DNA of 64,000 bases. Origin: Lignipirellula cremea. GTDB lineage: Bacteria; Planctomycetota; Planctomycetia; Pirellulales; Pirellulaceae. Position 1 is the first letter of the stretch. Each line of letters starts with the position of its first letter. Below, piece by piece: positions 19,051 to 29,595 of this stretch. The stretch covers positions 2,399,001 to 2,463,000 of the forward strand of contig NZ_CP036433.1 in assembly GCF_007751035.1 (NCBI RefSeq), read 5' to 3'. The notes beneath the pieces were generated by a model. It saw only the letters and a list, made by a program, of their open reading frames with translations. It had not been told where the DNA came from and made no database searches. A program made the translations under genes and the position numbers.

Positions 19051-22000
19051 TTACTCTTCGGCAGCGGGGACATAGATCGACTGGCCGATGAGTTTTTCAA
19101 ACTCGCTCGGGCTCACGGTTTCAATGCGGCCGTCGTCGGTCTCGTAGTAATACATCAGATGCTCATCGACCACATCGTGGTCCCCGTGCAGGATCTGCCC
19201 GGCAGCGGTCAGAGTAATCGCCTTGCGGCCGGGCAGCATCACCGTTCGCCAGTAGGGCTCCATGGTTTCACCATTCCAGGTGATGAGCGTCGAATTCGGG
19301 TGGCAGGTCGTGAACAGATTGCGGGTCGGATGATGACTCAGGCCCGTACTGCGATCGCCGTTGAAAGAAAGCGACCTGATACGCCGACCGTCCGCAGCCT
19401 CGAATTTTGTGAGCCAGGTGTCATACGAAGTAATGATTTCCTTTCCGTCCGGAGTCCACCTGAGAGCATTATCCGCCGGAATACTGGAGAGGGCGGTGGA
19501 GAACCTGGTGAATCTTCCGTCCATTTCGTACTTGAACAATCCAAGAGTCTTCACAAACAAAAACTGCCCGTCAGGACTCCAGCACGGCCAGCCGCAGTTC
19601 TTCTCAAGCCCCTCGATGGGACGAAGTTTCCAATCCGTCGCGGGAGAGCAGAACTGCAACATTTCCTGTTTGAAATCATGGACAAGCAGCAGCTGCTTGT
19701 CAGGCGCGAAGAAGCCGATAATCGCGCTCCCTTCGGCGCCCTGAATCTCCGCAGTCTTTTCTCCGGTCTGGTCATAGATTTCAAGCACATCGCTATGGAC
19801 GCCGGCCGCCAGGTATTTCCCATCCGCACTCCAGCTCAAGCTGCGATACCCGCCCGGAACGATCTGTTGGAAGCCCTTTTCTGGATTCCCCAACAGGACT
19901 CCATCGACGCCCGCTGGTCCGCACATGGCGACAAGTTCGCCGCCTGGCTGATACTCGATTCTTTGGTACCACCCGCCCGCTTTCTCCAGAGCCGCCAGGT
20001 GTTCGCCCGTTGAAGACCAAAGATCAAACCTGTCGGAACCTGAAATGAAGGTGTCGCCTTTTGGATTCCAGGTAAGACCTTCGAACGATATTCTCGATCT
20101 ATCGATCCGCCTCAGCACCGTCAGGTCTCGACCGTAGAAAGTGAGAACATCTCCCGCTCGAGAAACCATACGCGTTCCATCGAGCGATACGGCGGCAGAG
20201 TGATGAGCGCGTTCTCCGTCCGCCGACCAGCTAAACAGGGAAACCGGGTACCCGCCCAGCTTCATCGGCTCGCCCTGCTTTCCATCCACTCCCACACGGT
20301 GAACGACGCCTTGGATCCCGTCAGCCAACCCAATCCATTTCCCATCTGGGCTCCACTGTATGTAGGCCTTTCCAAAGTTAAGAGGTCCAAGCCCCAGGAC
20401 GGTCGACTGCAGCTCTCCCAGGCGATTCCAGATACGCAGTTCCTGGCTGTCATGAACCGTGGCGAAGCGTTCACTGTCGGGAGACCAGGCCGGCGCCCCG
20501 GCAAGTTTACTTTCCAAAGCGATCGTCTTGAATTCGTCCGAACCGAGACCATGCAGATACAGTTGTTTGTCGCGGCCGCTCACCACGAGTGTGCTGTCCG
20601 GGCTGTAAACGGAAACGTCGGCGGAAACGCCGGGCGGGGTATGATCGTTCGCTTCAGGTCTTCCATCGCTCGACCAGCACGCTCCATCGATCATCAGTCG
20701 CTTTCCGTCAGGTCGCCAGGAAAGGGATTGCTTGCGCACGAACGTTGAAGGAATAATTTGCAGCAGGGTGAATTTCTCGGCGTCGTAAATCCGCGTGCCG
20801 TCACTGGACCCCATCGCCAGGAGCTTTCCATCGTGGCTGTATGCAAGAGGGTGCGGCAAGTCATGAGGCCAGTAAGTGGTCACATTCCAGCGTTTGATCC
20901 CCGGGATTCTGGCAGGAGTCAAGGCCAAACCGGGAAGGGTTTTCGCTCCCGCAATCTTTTTGTCGGGGAACATTTGTTGGACAGCAACGGGACCGAACGG
21001 TTCCCACGTTCCCAGCTTCGGCGGCGGCGAGGGATCGTACCTGGGAAGCTCCCCGGTCTGGGTTGCAAGGATTGGCGCCGCAGGAGAGGCAGGCCGGGGG
21101 ATAGCCGTCAATGCTTCCAGCCGCACGCGAATCGTTTCCTTTTCTCCCGACTTCACGCTGAACTGTTTCGTAAACGTTTCAAAGCCTCCTTTGGCGACTT
21201 TGAGCGTGTGGGTTTTCTCATCGGCGGTGACTTCGATCGGCACGGGGCTGTCGGCCGTTTTGATGGTGATCTGCTTGTCGCCGTCAATCGTGACGACCGA
21301 ACCAATGGCATTCGGATCGTCGATCTCCAGCACGATCATGCCTGCCGGCGTTTTCAGATTCAGCACGATCCCTGCTGCGAGCAACCCGGCGAGGGCGAGT
21401 AGACCCAGCCCCGCCAGCCAGACGCGTTTCGAACCGCTTGACTTTCTGGCCGAACCGGCAGGGGCGCCTTGCCTGGCAAGCTTCGGCGTCGGGGGCCCGG
21501 CCTTCATGCTTTGTGGCGCGCCGGCGGTTAATACCTCTTTGATGGCGGCAAGCGTGTCCGCGACTTCCTGGGCCGACTGCGGACGATCGGCGGGGTCTTT
21601 CTCCAGGAGTTCTCGCACCAGCTTGCAGAACGACGGGTGCAGGGTCGAACGCACTTCGGCGATGGGCTGTTCCGGCTTGTGGGCGACGGCAATCAGGGTT
21701 GCGGTGAGACTGCCGCCATCGAATGGCGCCTTGCCGCTGGCCAGGTGATAGAGCACGCTGCCCAGGCTGAACAGATCGCAGCGCGAATCGACCTCGGCCG
21801 CCTGCGCTTGCTCGGGAGCCATGTACCGGGGAGTGCCAATTACCATGCCGCTTTGGGTCAATCCCGAGTCGTCGTTGTGGGCTCGGGCCAGGCCGAAGTC
21901 GAGAATCTTGGCGCGGCCTGTTCCGGCTTCGATCCAGATATTGTCGGGTTTGATGTCGCGATGGATCAACCCTTTCTCGTGGGCGGCGGCCAGGCCAAGC

Positions 22001-22992
22001 GCCACCTCGCGGCCGATCTCGACGACGTCGGCTTCTTCCAGCGAGCCCTCCCGCTTGAGCCGCGTCTGCAACGATTCGCCGCGCAGGTACTGCATGGCGA
22101 TGTAGGGAATCGTGCGGTCTTCTCCGACCTGATAGATCGAAACGATATGATCGTGATCGAGCGCCGCGGCCGCCCTGGCTTCGCGGAAGAAACGGTCGCG
22201 GGCGGAACGACTGGCCGCCACCGCCGGCTTCATCGCCTTGAGCGCCACCAGTCGCTGGAGATGGGGATCTTCCGCCCGAAAGACGACGCCCATGCCGCCA
22301 ACGCCCATCACTTCGAGCACGCGATAATCGCCCAGGCGGCCAATTTCGTCGGGTTGCTGGGGCGGTGCGAGGAAGTCGATTTCGTCACGCAGATTCTGGG
22401 CGAGCGCAGCAACGGGCTGTTGTGGCCGGGAAAATGACGATGTCTCCTCCGCCGGGCTGGCCAGGGCGACCGTCTGATCGGCGGCGAACGCTTCGCAGAG
22501 CACGCTGGACTGGTCGGGGAATTCGGCCGAATAATCTTCCGGACGGGGAGTCTCACCCGCCGCGCGCCGTATTTCAATTTCGATCGCGAGCAGTTCCATG
22601 AGCAATCGCCTGCGGTCAACTTCGGCATGCTGATCGAGAAAGGCCGCCAGCTTGGGCCGGGAACCCGTACGCCAGGCTGATTCAAACTCATCGGCGATTC
22701 GATCCAGCCTTTGGCGGACGTCAGCGGATTCAGCCGCCGCTCCATCCGCGGCGAGCTTTGGATGCAATTGTTTACTGCGCTTGATTGCCTCGGCCAGGAC
22801 TTCCTCGTCCCCTTCCCAGGCGCGACTGCTCCGCAGAGACTCAACGACCGTATCGCGGCTGGCGACGGCCTCGGTCTGCTGCAAGCAGTGTTCGCAGTGC
22901 CGCAAATGTTCCTCAAACGACTTCCAACCAGCGAGCGGGCCAAGCAGGAGCTGGCGAATGGCTTCTGAGTCAGGGCAGGCCGGTTGAGTCAT
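19051..22992 (-). CDS. giant Ser/Thr kinase with zinc anti-sigma motif and WD40-like sensor
   Basis: 1313 residues from ATG 22992 (GGAGAAGC upstream; TTG 23013 is less likely). Order of domains: an H-x3-C-x2-C zinc anti-sigma-like motif (His 29, Cys 33, Cys 36), a helical region, kinase domain (221-490) with MGVGGMGVV, K252, HRDIKPDN (344-351) and DFG (365-367). Then one transmembrane helix (about 522-545), a PEGA-like domain (about 550-620, VTADEKTHTLKVAKGGF), and a long beta-propeller of WD40/TolB-like repeats (SPDGK-type motifs) to the end. It follows the ECF sigma factor gene 23092-23655 by 99 bases on the same strand. The fused zinc motif suggests direct sequestration of that sigma factor. 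Confidence 0.92.
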   Translation of the reverse strand: MTQPACPDSEAIRQLLLGPLAGWKSFEEHLRHCEHCLQQTEAVASRDTVVESLRSSRAWEGDEEVLAEAIKRSKQLHPKLAADGAAAESADVRQRLDRIADEFESAWRTGSRPKLAAFLDQHAEVDRRRLLMELLAIEIEIRRAAGETPRPEDYSAEFPDQSSVLCEAFAADQTVALASPAEETSSFSRPQQPVAALAQNLRDEIDFLAPPQQPDEIGRLGDYRVLEVMGVGGMGVVFRAEDPHLQRLVALKAMKPAVAASRSARDRFFREARAAAALDHDHIVSIYQVGEDRTIPYIAMQYLRGESLQTRLKREGSLEEADVVEIGREVALGLAAAHEKGLIHRDIKPDNIWIEAGTGRAKILDFGLARAHNDDSGLTQSGMVIGTPRYMAPEQAQAAEVDSRCDLFSLGSVLYHLASGKAPFDGGSLTATLIAVAHKPEQPIAEVRSTLHPSFCKLVRELLEKDPADRPQSAQEVADTLAAIKEVLTAGAPQSMKAGPPTPKLARQGAPAGSARKSSGSKRVWLAGLGLLALAGLLAAGIVLNLKTPAGMIVLEIDDPNAIGSVVTIDGDKQITIKTADSPVPIEVTADEKTHTLKVAKGGFETFTKQFSVKSGEKETIRVRLEALTAIPRPASPAAPILATQTGELPRYDPSPPPKLGTWEPFGPVAVQQMFPDKKIAGAKTLPGLALTPARIPGIKRWNVTTYWPHDLPHPLAYSHDGKLLAMGSSDGTRIYDAEKFTLLQIIPSTFVRKQSLSWRPDGKRLMIDGACWSSDGRPEANDHTPPGVSADVSVYSPDSTLVVSGRDKQLYLHGLGSDEFKTIALESKLAGAPAWSPDSERFATVHDSQELRIWNRLGELQSTVLGLGPLNFGKAYIQWSPDGKWIGLADGIQGVVHRVGVDGKQGEPMKLGGYPVSLFSWSADGERAHHSAAVSLDGTRMVSRAGDVLTFYGRDLTVLRRIDRSRISFEGLTWNPKGDTFISGSDRFDLWSSTGEHLAALEKAGGWYQRIEYQPGGELVAMCGPAGVDGVLLGNPEKGFQQIVPGGYRSLSWSADGKYLAAGVHSDVLEIYDQTGEKTAEIQGAEGSAIIGFFAPDKQLLLVHDFKQEMLQFCSPATDWKLRPIEGLEKNCGWPCWSPDGQFLFVKTLGLFKYEMDGRFTRFSTALSSIPADNALRWTPDGKEIITSYDTWLTKFEAADGRRIRSLSFNGDRSTGLSHHPTRNLFTTCHPNSTLITWNGETMEPYWRTVMLPGRKAITLTAAGQILHGDHDVVDEHLMYYYETDDGRIETVSPSEFEKLIGQSIYVPAAEE

Positions 22993-23091
22993 CGATGCTT
23001 CTCCGATTAACAAGCTCCAGGGCAGCGGGCGTCGCGCCCCCGCCCAGGGCTACGCATTGGAACCGTGAATCATTACAAGAAACAAAAAATT

Positions 23092-23655
23092 CTACTCCAG
23101 CAGGCCTTCGAGTTCATTTCGCAAGTGATTCAAAACGCGGTACTTAGCGACTCGCGCGGCCGTCAGGGAAATTTTCAGATCACGAGCCGTCTGGGCCGCT
23201 GAGAGGCCGTCGACGATCTGCTTCCAACACGCCTGCCAGTAATGCGCGGGAAACTCATTTTGGATCAGCAACATCGCCTGCCGGATGATAAAGCGGCCGT
23301 ACTCAGCCTCTTCGAACAGATCGTCGCCCACTGCCAAGGCGTCCTGCAGCGACTCTTCACGGCCGGTTTCTGGTAGCGTCTTGTTTCGCCGGTGCAAGTC
23401 GTTGGCTTTGTTGCGGGTGATCGTCCGCAGCCAGCCACGGAAACGACGCTGCGGGTCATATTGAAACTGGGGCAGTTTCTCGACCAGCGTCGCCATCACC
23501 TCCTGGACCAGGTCGGCCGCGTCCTCTACGCCGAGTCCCTGCTTCTTTCCCCAGTAAAAGATGAGCGGCGCATAAAGATCCACAAACCGCTGCCAGGCGG
23601 AGCTTTCATCGGGGGCCCGTAGCCGCCGCAGCAAACTAACCGATGTGGAGTCCAT
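23092..23655 (-). CDS. ECF-family RNA polymerase sigma factor
   Basis: 187 residues from ATG 23655, with GGGGA upstream; the longer frame to 23754 lacks support. Region 2 has VEDAADLVQEVMATLVEKL and FRGWLRTITRNKANDLHR. Region 4 has LSAAQTARDLKISLTAARVAKYRVL. It is the first gene of the minus-strand pair with the giant kinase 19051-22992. Confidence 0.9.
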   Translation of the reverse strand: MDSTSVSLLRRLRAPDESSAWQRFVDLYAPLIFYWGKKQGLGVEDAADLVQEVMATLVEKLPQFQYDPQRRFRGWLRTITRNKANDLHRRNKTLPETGREESLQDALAVGDDLFEEAEYGRFIIRQAMLLIQNEFPAHYWQACWKQIVDGLSAAQTARDLKISLTAARVAKYRVLNHLRNELEGLLE

Positions 23656-24171
23656 TGATTTCCCCAGGAGAGGTGTTGGAGATAGTGTAGTCCAGTCCCT
23701 TCCCCTTGAGCATCCTGCGACTGGTAAAAAAACGGGGGCGGCGTGTCGCACCACTGAAATCCCCCCCGCGAACCTCCGGTGGGATCACGCTGACCGAGTC
23801 GTCCTGACCGACCGGAGGCGCTGGAAAGATTGCTTCCCTGCGGCGAGCCAGGGGAAGAGAAGCAGCATGCGTCGCACGTGACTGACGCGGCGGGTGCGTC
23901 TGCCTGATCCTGTCCTCATGGCGGCGCGCGGGAGGAACCTGCTCCAGTCGACATGGCCCGGCCTGCGATGCTAGCGGCCAAAGACGGTTTTTTCGGCGTC
24001 GGCAGCGGATCTTGCATACGGCCTGGTCCAAGAAAGAAAGTGCGGGAGCTACGAGCTTCCAGGTTGCTTGCCGCACGACGGAAGCGATAATGGCTTCTAA
24101 CTTTCTTTTCTCAAGCGGTCGAATTCGGCTGTTTCCTCGCGGGGGATGTTCGTCCTCTGGCATCAAGGAGC
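23656..24171. other. divergent intergenic region
   Basis: About 515 bases between divergent genes. No supported small gene or RNA. An AAGGAG ribosome binding site sits just before the GTG at 24172. Promoters for both flanking units must be here but I could not identify them. Confidence 0.4.
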
Positions 24172-27100
24172 GTGACCTTGCACCTGTTTCGAAGTTTTGG
24201 TGTTGCCTTCGCAGGCGTCTGCCTGGCCGGCATGCTGTCGACGAACATCGCCCTCGCGCAAACGCCTGGCCAACAGGCGGCCGAGATTCTCGCCGCCGCC
24301 GAGATCCAAGGCGGACTGATCCTGCACGTGGGCTGCGGCACGGGACAAGTCACGGCGGCCCTGCGGGCGAACGACCATTTACAGGTGCACGGCGTTGATG
24401 CCGATGCGGCGAAGGTCGCCGTCGCCAGGGCCTTTCTGCAGGAACAGCAGTTCAATGGAACGGTCGCCGTCGATCGCTTGTCGACAAAGAGGCTGCCCTA
24501 TATCGATAACCTGGCGAATCTTGTGGTCGTCAGCGATCCGGGACTGGTTTCTCCAGAGGAGGTCCTGCGTGTGCTGGCCCCGCGCGGCGTGGCGCTGACC
24601 GCGTCGACGGCCGGATGGACGAAACTTGTGAAGCCCGTTCCCGGCGACATCGACGACTGGACGCACTACCTGCACGACGCCACGGGCAACGCTGTGGCTC
24701 ACGATGACCAGGTGGGGCCGCCGCGGCACTTGCAATGGCTGGGCAGTCCGCGCTGGTCGCGGCACCACGATCGCATGGCCAGCATGAGCGCGCTGGTGTC
24801 GGCCGCCGGGCGCATGTTCTACGTGATGGATGAAGGTTCGCGCATTTCGATTCAGTTGCCGGCCGACTGGCAGCTGATCGCACGCGATGCTTATAACGGC
24901 GTCGTGTTGTGGAAATTGCCGATCCCGAACTGGCAAAGCCATCTGTGGCCGCTGAAAAGCGGTCCGACCAACCTGGCCCGGCGCCTGGTCGCCACCGAGA
25001 ATCGCGTCTATACGACCCTGGGTTACGAAGCGCCGGTTTCGGCCATTGACGCCGTGACGGGCGACGTACTGCGCACGTATGCCGATACGGGGGCGGCGGA
25101 AGAGATGATTTTGGCCAAGGGCGTGCTGTATGTCCTGGTGAACAAGAATCGCCTGGAGCTGGCCGACTTTGCTCCCCAGTTCAACACGGGCGATCAGGGA
25201 CGTGTCGCCAAGGACTTTGCCTGGGACGGCAAGCCGCGTCAGATCGTGGCGGTCGAAGCGGAGACCGGCAGGACACTGTGGACGAAGGACTCGGTCGTCG
25301 CTCCCTTGACGCTGACCTGCGCGGGGAAGCATGTCTGCTTTCATGACGGCGACAAGGTCGTTTGCCTGAACGGCGACAGCGGCGAAGTGCAATGGGAATC
25401 GGAGCCGGCTGCTCGGCGCAGTTCCGTAACCTTCAACTTTGGGCCGAAGCTGGTGCTCTACCAGGAGGTGGTGCTGTTCGCCGGCGGCGACCGCACCATG
25501 CGGGCGTTTGATATCGCAACCGGGAAGCAGCTGTGGACCGCGCCGCACGCCCAGTCGGGATATCAATCACCGGAAGACTTGCTGATTGCCGACGGCCTGG
25601 TGTGGAACGCTCCCACTACCCGCACGCAAGATACGGGCGAGTTCATCGGTCGCGATCCTCGTTCCGGCGAGGTGAAGAAACAGTTTCCGCCCGACGTGAA
25701 CACCTACTGGTTTCATCATCGCTGCTATATCGCCAAGGCGACCGATCGGTTTTTGATCCCTTCCCGCACCGGCATTGAGTTCGTTGATTTCAAAAAGGAA
25801 ACCTGGGATATCAATCACTGGGTTCGCGGCGGTTGCTTGTACGGCGTAATGCCGTGCAATGGCCTGATGTATGCACCGCCACACAATTGCGCCTGCTATC
25901 CCGAAGCGAAGCTCTTTGGCTTCAACGCCCTGGCCCCCGCTTCGGCGAGTCGGCAGTCGATGGCGGAAGTCGATGAGCAAGGCCGCTTTGAACGGGGGTC
26001 GGCCGCCGGGGAACCGGTCGCCAGCACGACGGATTCCGCCCATGACTGGCCGACCTTTCGCGGCGCCAACGACCGCGGCGGCCGAAGCGCGCAGCCGGTC
26101 GGCAAGATTGATGCGCCGCTGTGGCAGGCGGAGTTGGGGGAGGCGCGTCTGTCCTCGCCCGTGATTGCCGGCGGACGCTTGTACGTGGCGAAAATCGATG
26201 CCCATCAACTGCTCGCACTCGATTCCACGACTGGGGAAACCGCCTGGACGTATACGACGGGAGGACGCATTGATTCCCCGCCGACGATCGACCAGGGCCG
26301 CGTGTTCTTCGGCTCGGCGGATGGCTGGGTCTATTGCCTGCGCGCCGCCGACGGCGGGCTGTTGTGGCGTTTTCGGGCGGCTCCGCAGGATGTGCGGCTG
26401 ATGGCCTTTGAGCAGCTGGAATCCGTCTGGCCCGTGCACGGCAACATCCTGGTGCATGAAGGGGCTGCTTACTGTGTGGCGGGGCGATCGAATTTTCTCG
26501 ACGGCGGACTCCGCTTCTTCAAATTCGACGCAGCCACCGGCGAGAAACTGGTAGAGAAGGTCATCGACGAGCGCGACCCGGAAACGGGCGAAAACCTGCA
26601 GGATCGCCTGCAGGTTCTCCAGATGCCGGCCGGCCTGCCCGACATTTTGTCGACCGACGGCAAGTTCATCTACATGCGGTCGCAACGCTTCGATTTCGAC
26701 GGAAACCGCGAAGATATCGGCCCGGTATCCGGCAACACGGTGGAGCAAACCAAAGACCAGTCGGGGCCGGGCGCCCATCTGTTTTCTCCCACGGGTTTCC
26801 TGGACGACTCGTATTTCCATCGTTCTTACTGGATCTACGGCAAGAGTTTTGCAGGCGGCCACAATGGCTATTATCAGGCCGCCCGCTTTGCTCCCGCCGG
26901 TCGGATGATCGCGTTCGACGCGGAGAAGGTTTATAGCTTCGGCCGCAAGCCGGAGTACCTGAAGTGGACCACCACGCTGGAACATCAGCTGTGTGCTTCG
27001 CCCAAAGGCGGCCCGGGCGAAGTGGTGGAGGAGACGCCCAGCGGTCCTTCGATGATTCGCGTCGAAAAGAGCAAGTCCCTCGATCCGACCAACAAGCCGG

Positions 27101-28056
27101 TCGTGTTGTCGCTGTGGGTGAAAGCCGAAAAACCCGAAGGCGTTCTGGCGGCGCGGGGCGGTCCGGCAGCCGGCTTTGCCCTGGTGCTCGCGAACGGTAA
27201 ACCCCAGTTTCTGGTTCGCACCAAGGACGGTCTGTACACGGCGGCGGGAGAGAAATCGGTCGTCGGTCGCTGGGTCCATCTGTGCGGCGTGTTGACCGCG
27301 AAGAAGCAGGTGGAACTTTATCTCGACGGCGTGCAGGTCGCCACAACACAGGCGGACAGTCTGCTGACGGTGGACCCGGTGCAATCGCTGGAAATCGGCG
27401 CCGACGATCTGGGGGCGGTGGGCAATTACAAGTCGCCGCACGTGATGACGGGCGCCCTGGATCAGGTGCGACTCTACTTTGGAGAAGCGACCGCGGCGGA
27501 GATTCGCACGCTCTTCGATGAACCTGCAACGGCCAAACTGGCGTCGGCCGTGTTGGCGCTGGATTTGAACTTTGATGAAGGGAACGCCGCGGATACTTCG
27601 GGGAACAAGAATCTCACCCGCGCAACAGCGGTGCGGGTCGTCGATGGCAAGGTCGGCAAGGCGGCTTACTTTACCCGTCGGGCCGGGGGTCCCTCGGGCG
27701 GCAGTTTTGTGAAGCATGCCTGGACCGACGACGTTCCCTTGCTGGCTCGGGCGATGACCCTGGCCGGCACGACGCTGTTCGTGGCGGGGCCGCCCGATGT
27801 CATGGACGAAGAGAAGACGTTCACGCAGTTGACCCAGCGCGATCCCGACGTGCAGGCGGTGCTCGACGAACAGAACGCAGCCGTCGCAGGGAAACGCGGC
27901 GCGCGACTCCTGGCCGTGTCCGCCAAGGACGGCAAAATACTCGCCGAGTATTCGCTCGAATCGCCGCCCGTATGGGACGGCATGGCGGCCGCGAACGGCC
28001 GGTTGTATGTGGTCACCACCGAAGGGAAAATCGTCTGCCTCGGCGAGAATCCCTAG
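24172..28056 (+). CDS. secreted PQQ-type beta-propeller protein with Rossmann-like and LamG domains
   Basis: 1294 residues; GTG start with AAGGAG 1-6 bases before it. A signal peptide ends near residue 30 (LSTNIALAQ). Residues 48-150 resemble a SAM-dependent methyltransferase fold (LHVGCGTGQVTAAL, then GVDADAAKVAVARAF), which is odd for an exported protein and probably degenerate. Residues 160-930 contain PQQ-like beta-propeller repeats (LYVLVNKN, VVCLNGDSGEVQWE, LLALDSTTGETAW). Residues 960-1130 are a LamG/concanavalin-like domain with a polar repeat, and the last part is again propeller-like (LLAVSAKDGKILAEY). Followed by two sulfatases, suggesting a role in binding or breaking sulfated polysaccharides. 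Confidence 0.88.
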   Translation: MTLHLFRSFGVAFAGVCLAGMLSTNIALAQTPGQQAAEILAAAEIQGGLILHVGCGTGQVTAALRANDHLQVHGVDADAAKVAVARAFLQEQQFNGTVAVDRLSTKRLPYIDNLANLVVVSDPGLVSPEEVLRVLAPRGVALTASTAGWTKLVKPVPGDIDDWTHYLHDATGNAVAHDDQVGPPRHLQWLGSPRWSRHHDRMASMSALVSAAGRMFYVMDEGSRISIQLPADWQLIARDAYNGVVLWKLPIPNWQSHLWPLKSGPTNLARRLVATENRVYTTLGYEAPVSAIDAVTGDVLRTYADTGAAEEMILAKGVLYVLVNKNRLELADFAPQFNTGDQGRVAKDFAWDGKPRQIVAVEAETGRTLWTKDSVVAPLTLTCAGKHVCFHDGDKVVCLNGDSGEVQWESEPAARRSSVTFNFGPKLVLYQEVVLFAGGDRTMRAFDIATGKQLWTAPHAQSGYQSPEDLLIADGLVWNAPTTRTQDTGEFIGRDPRSGEVKKQFPPDVNTYWFHHRCYIAKATDRFLIPSRTGIEFVDFKKETWDINHWVRGGCLYGVMPCNGLMYAPPHNCACYPEAKLFGFNALAPASASRQSMAEVDEQGRFERGSAAGEPVASTTDSAHDWPTFRGANDRGGRSAQPVGKIDAPLWQAELGEARLSSPVIAGGRLYVAKIDAHQLLALDSTTGETAWTYTTGGRIDSPPTIDQGRVFFGSADGWVYCLRAADGGLLWRFRAAPQDVRLMAFEQLESVWPVHGNILVHEGAAYCVAGRSNFLDGGLRFFKFDAATGEKLVEKVIDERDPETGENLQDRLQVLQMPAGLPDILSTDGKFIYMRSQRFDFDGNREDIGPVSGNTVEQTKDQSGPGAHLFSPTGFLDDSYFHRSYWIYGKSFAGGHNGYYQAARFAPAGRMIAFDAEKVYSFGRKPEYLKWTTTLEHQLCASPKGGPGEVVEETPSGPSMIRVEKSKSLDPTNKPVVLSLWVKAEKPEGVLAARGGPAAGFALVLANGKPQFLVRTKDGLYTAAGEKSVVGRWVHLCGVLTAKKQVELYLDGVQVATTQADSLLTVDPVQSLEIGADDLGAVGNYKSPHVMTGALDQVRLYFGEATAAEIRTLFDEPATAKLASAVLALDLNFDEGNAADTSGNKNLTRATAVRVVDGKVGKAAYFTRRAGGPSGGSFVKHAWTDDVPLLARAMTLAGTTLFVAGPPDVMDEEKTFTQLTQRDPDVQAVLDEQNAAVAGKRGARLLAVSAKDGKILAEYSLESPPVWDGMAAANGRLYVVTTEGKIVCLGENP

Positions 28057-28143
28057 TCCTGCGTAGCAACCAGGAATCAGGGAGGACGGTATTGGACTTG
28101 GAAATCGAGAGGTAACGCCGCCCTGGCGGTCGAAGGATTTAAT

Positions 28144-29592
28144 ATGAAAACCTGCGTGGGACTGGCTTGCCTGGCGGTGGCGGTGCTAATCGCAGCGGTC
28201 GTTCAGGCGGACCAGTCGCGACCCAACGTGCTGCTGATTCTGTCGGACGACCATAGCGTGCCGCACGTCAGCTGTTATGGAGATCCCAATACGACCAGGT
28301 TCGGAATCACTCCCCATCTGGCGGCCTTTGCGAAGGAGGGGATGCGGTTCGATCGGGCTTACACCACGGCTCCGCAATGTGCTCCGTCGCGAATTTCGAT
28401 CTTCGCCTGTCAGTCGCCTGTGGCGCTGGGGGTGACTCGCTTCGCTCAGCCGGCTCGGGGCGACGTGCGGTTCTTTACTGACGTACTGCGTGAGAACGGC
28501 TACTGGGTAGGACTGGACGGCCGGCATCAGCATCTGGACGGACGGATCTCGGAAGCGGACCACATCAACCAGGCGCTGCGCGAAGCAGGTATGCAGAACC
28601 TGGAGTCTCGGTTCGATCACTTTGTGCGTTCGGCCAGCACCAAGGGAGCGAATCTCGCCAAGGTTCCCGGACGGGTGGCGGCCGCGCTGGATGAGGTCCC
28701 GGAGGGGAAGCCGTTCTTTCTCTACTTTGGCTTCAATCAGCCGCACCGACGCTTTGGGCTCGAGCACGCGGGCATTGAACCGGAGCAGCTGGTGCTGCCG
28801 CCGGACTGGCCTGATCTGCCGGAGGTGCGGGTGGATTATGCGCGGTATCTGAGCGAACTTCGTGATCTCGATCAGGGGTTCGGATCCATCATGCAGCTGC
28901 TGCGGGAGCGGGGGCTGGAGCAAAACACGCTCGTCATTTTCATGGGCGACAACGGCGAGGCTCTGCTGCGCGGCAAGGGCACGTTGTTCGATCGCGGCAC
29001 GCATGTGCCGCTGATCATTCGCTGGCCCAATCATGTGACGCCGGGTTCCCACAGCAATGCGCTCGTCTGCGGAACCGATCTGGGGCCGACGATTCTGGCG
29101 GCCGCCGGTCTGAAACCGACCGAGGAAATGACGGGCGTCGACTTCCTGCCGCAACTGCGAGGCGGGAAAGCAGCGGGGCGCGAGGTCGTCTTTGCAGAAC
29201 GCGGCTGGCACTGGGGGCCGATCACCCGCACCGATGGACTGGATCTCTCGCGGTCGATCACCTCAGCACGCTATCGATATCTTTATAATGCATTGCCGGA
29301 ACGCAGCTATACGCCGGTGGATATGCCGGAGACGGAGGCCTGGCAGGCGGTGAAAACGGCGCACGAGGCGGACCGTTTGTCGCCTTTGCATGAACGTCTT
29401 TATTTTCAGAATCCGCGTCCGCTGGTGGAGCTGTACGATCTGCAGGAAGATCCCTACGAAATGAACAACCTGGCCGGAAAAGAATCCTTGCGGGCCGTCG
29501 AAACGTCGCTGCGTCAGCAACTGGAGAGCTGGATGATTCGCGAACAGGACTTTCTCACGCTGCCGACCCACGCCCTGCAGAATGAGGAGTGA
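28144..29592 (+). CDS. exported type I sulfatase
   Basis: 482 residues with an N-terminal signal (LACLAVAVLIAAVVQA). The metal site starts with LLILSDDHS (Asp 35, Asp 36). The formylglycine motif is CAPSR with Cys 79, so the enzyme should be activated by a formylglycine-generating enzyme. FMGDNGE lower down is the second metal-binding block. Substrate cannot be read from sequence. It is 87 bases after the PQQ/LamG gene and 3 bases before a second sulfatase, so the three are likely one operon. Confidence 0.93.
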   Translation: MKTCVGLACLAVAVLIAAVVQADQSRPNVLLILSDDHSVPHVSCYGDPNTTRFGITPHLAAFAKEGMRFDRAYTTAPQCAPSRISIFACQSPVALGVTRFAQPARGDVRFFTDVLRENGYWVGLDGRHQHLDGRISEADHINQALREAGMQNLESRFDHFVRSASTKGANLAKVPGRVAAALDEVPEGKPFFLYFGFNQPHRRFGLEHAGIEPEQLVLPPDWPDLPEVRVDYARYLSELRDLDQGFGSIMQLLRERGLEQNTLVIFMGDNGEALLRGKGTLFDRGTHVPLIIRWPNHVTPGSHSNALVCGTDLGPTILAAAGLKPTEEMTGVDFLPQLRGGKAAGREVVFAERGWHWGPITRTDGLDLSRSITSARYRYLYNALPERSYTPVDMPETEAWQAVKTAHEADRLSPLHERLYFQNPRPLVELYDLQEDPYEMNNLAGKESLRAVETSLRQQLESWMIREQDFLTLPTHALQNEE

Positions 29593-29595
29593 ACC

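Noticed and set aside
25567-27717. 716-residue open frame on the minus strand opposite the PQQ/LamG gene
   Set aside because: It runs fully antisense to a gene with clear domains; its length comes from high third-position GC. No domain, start context or neighbour supports it.
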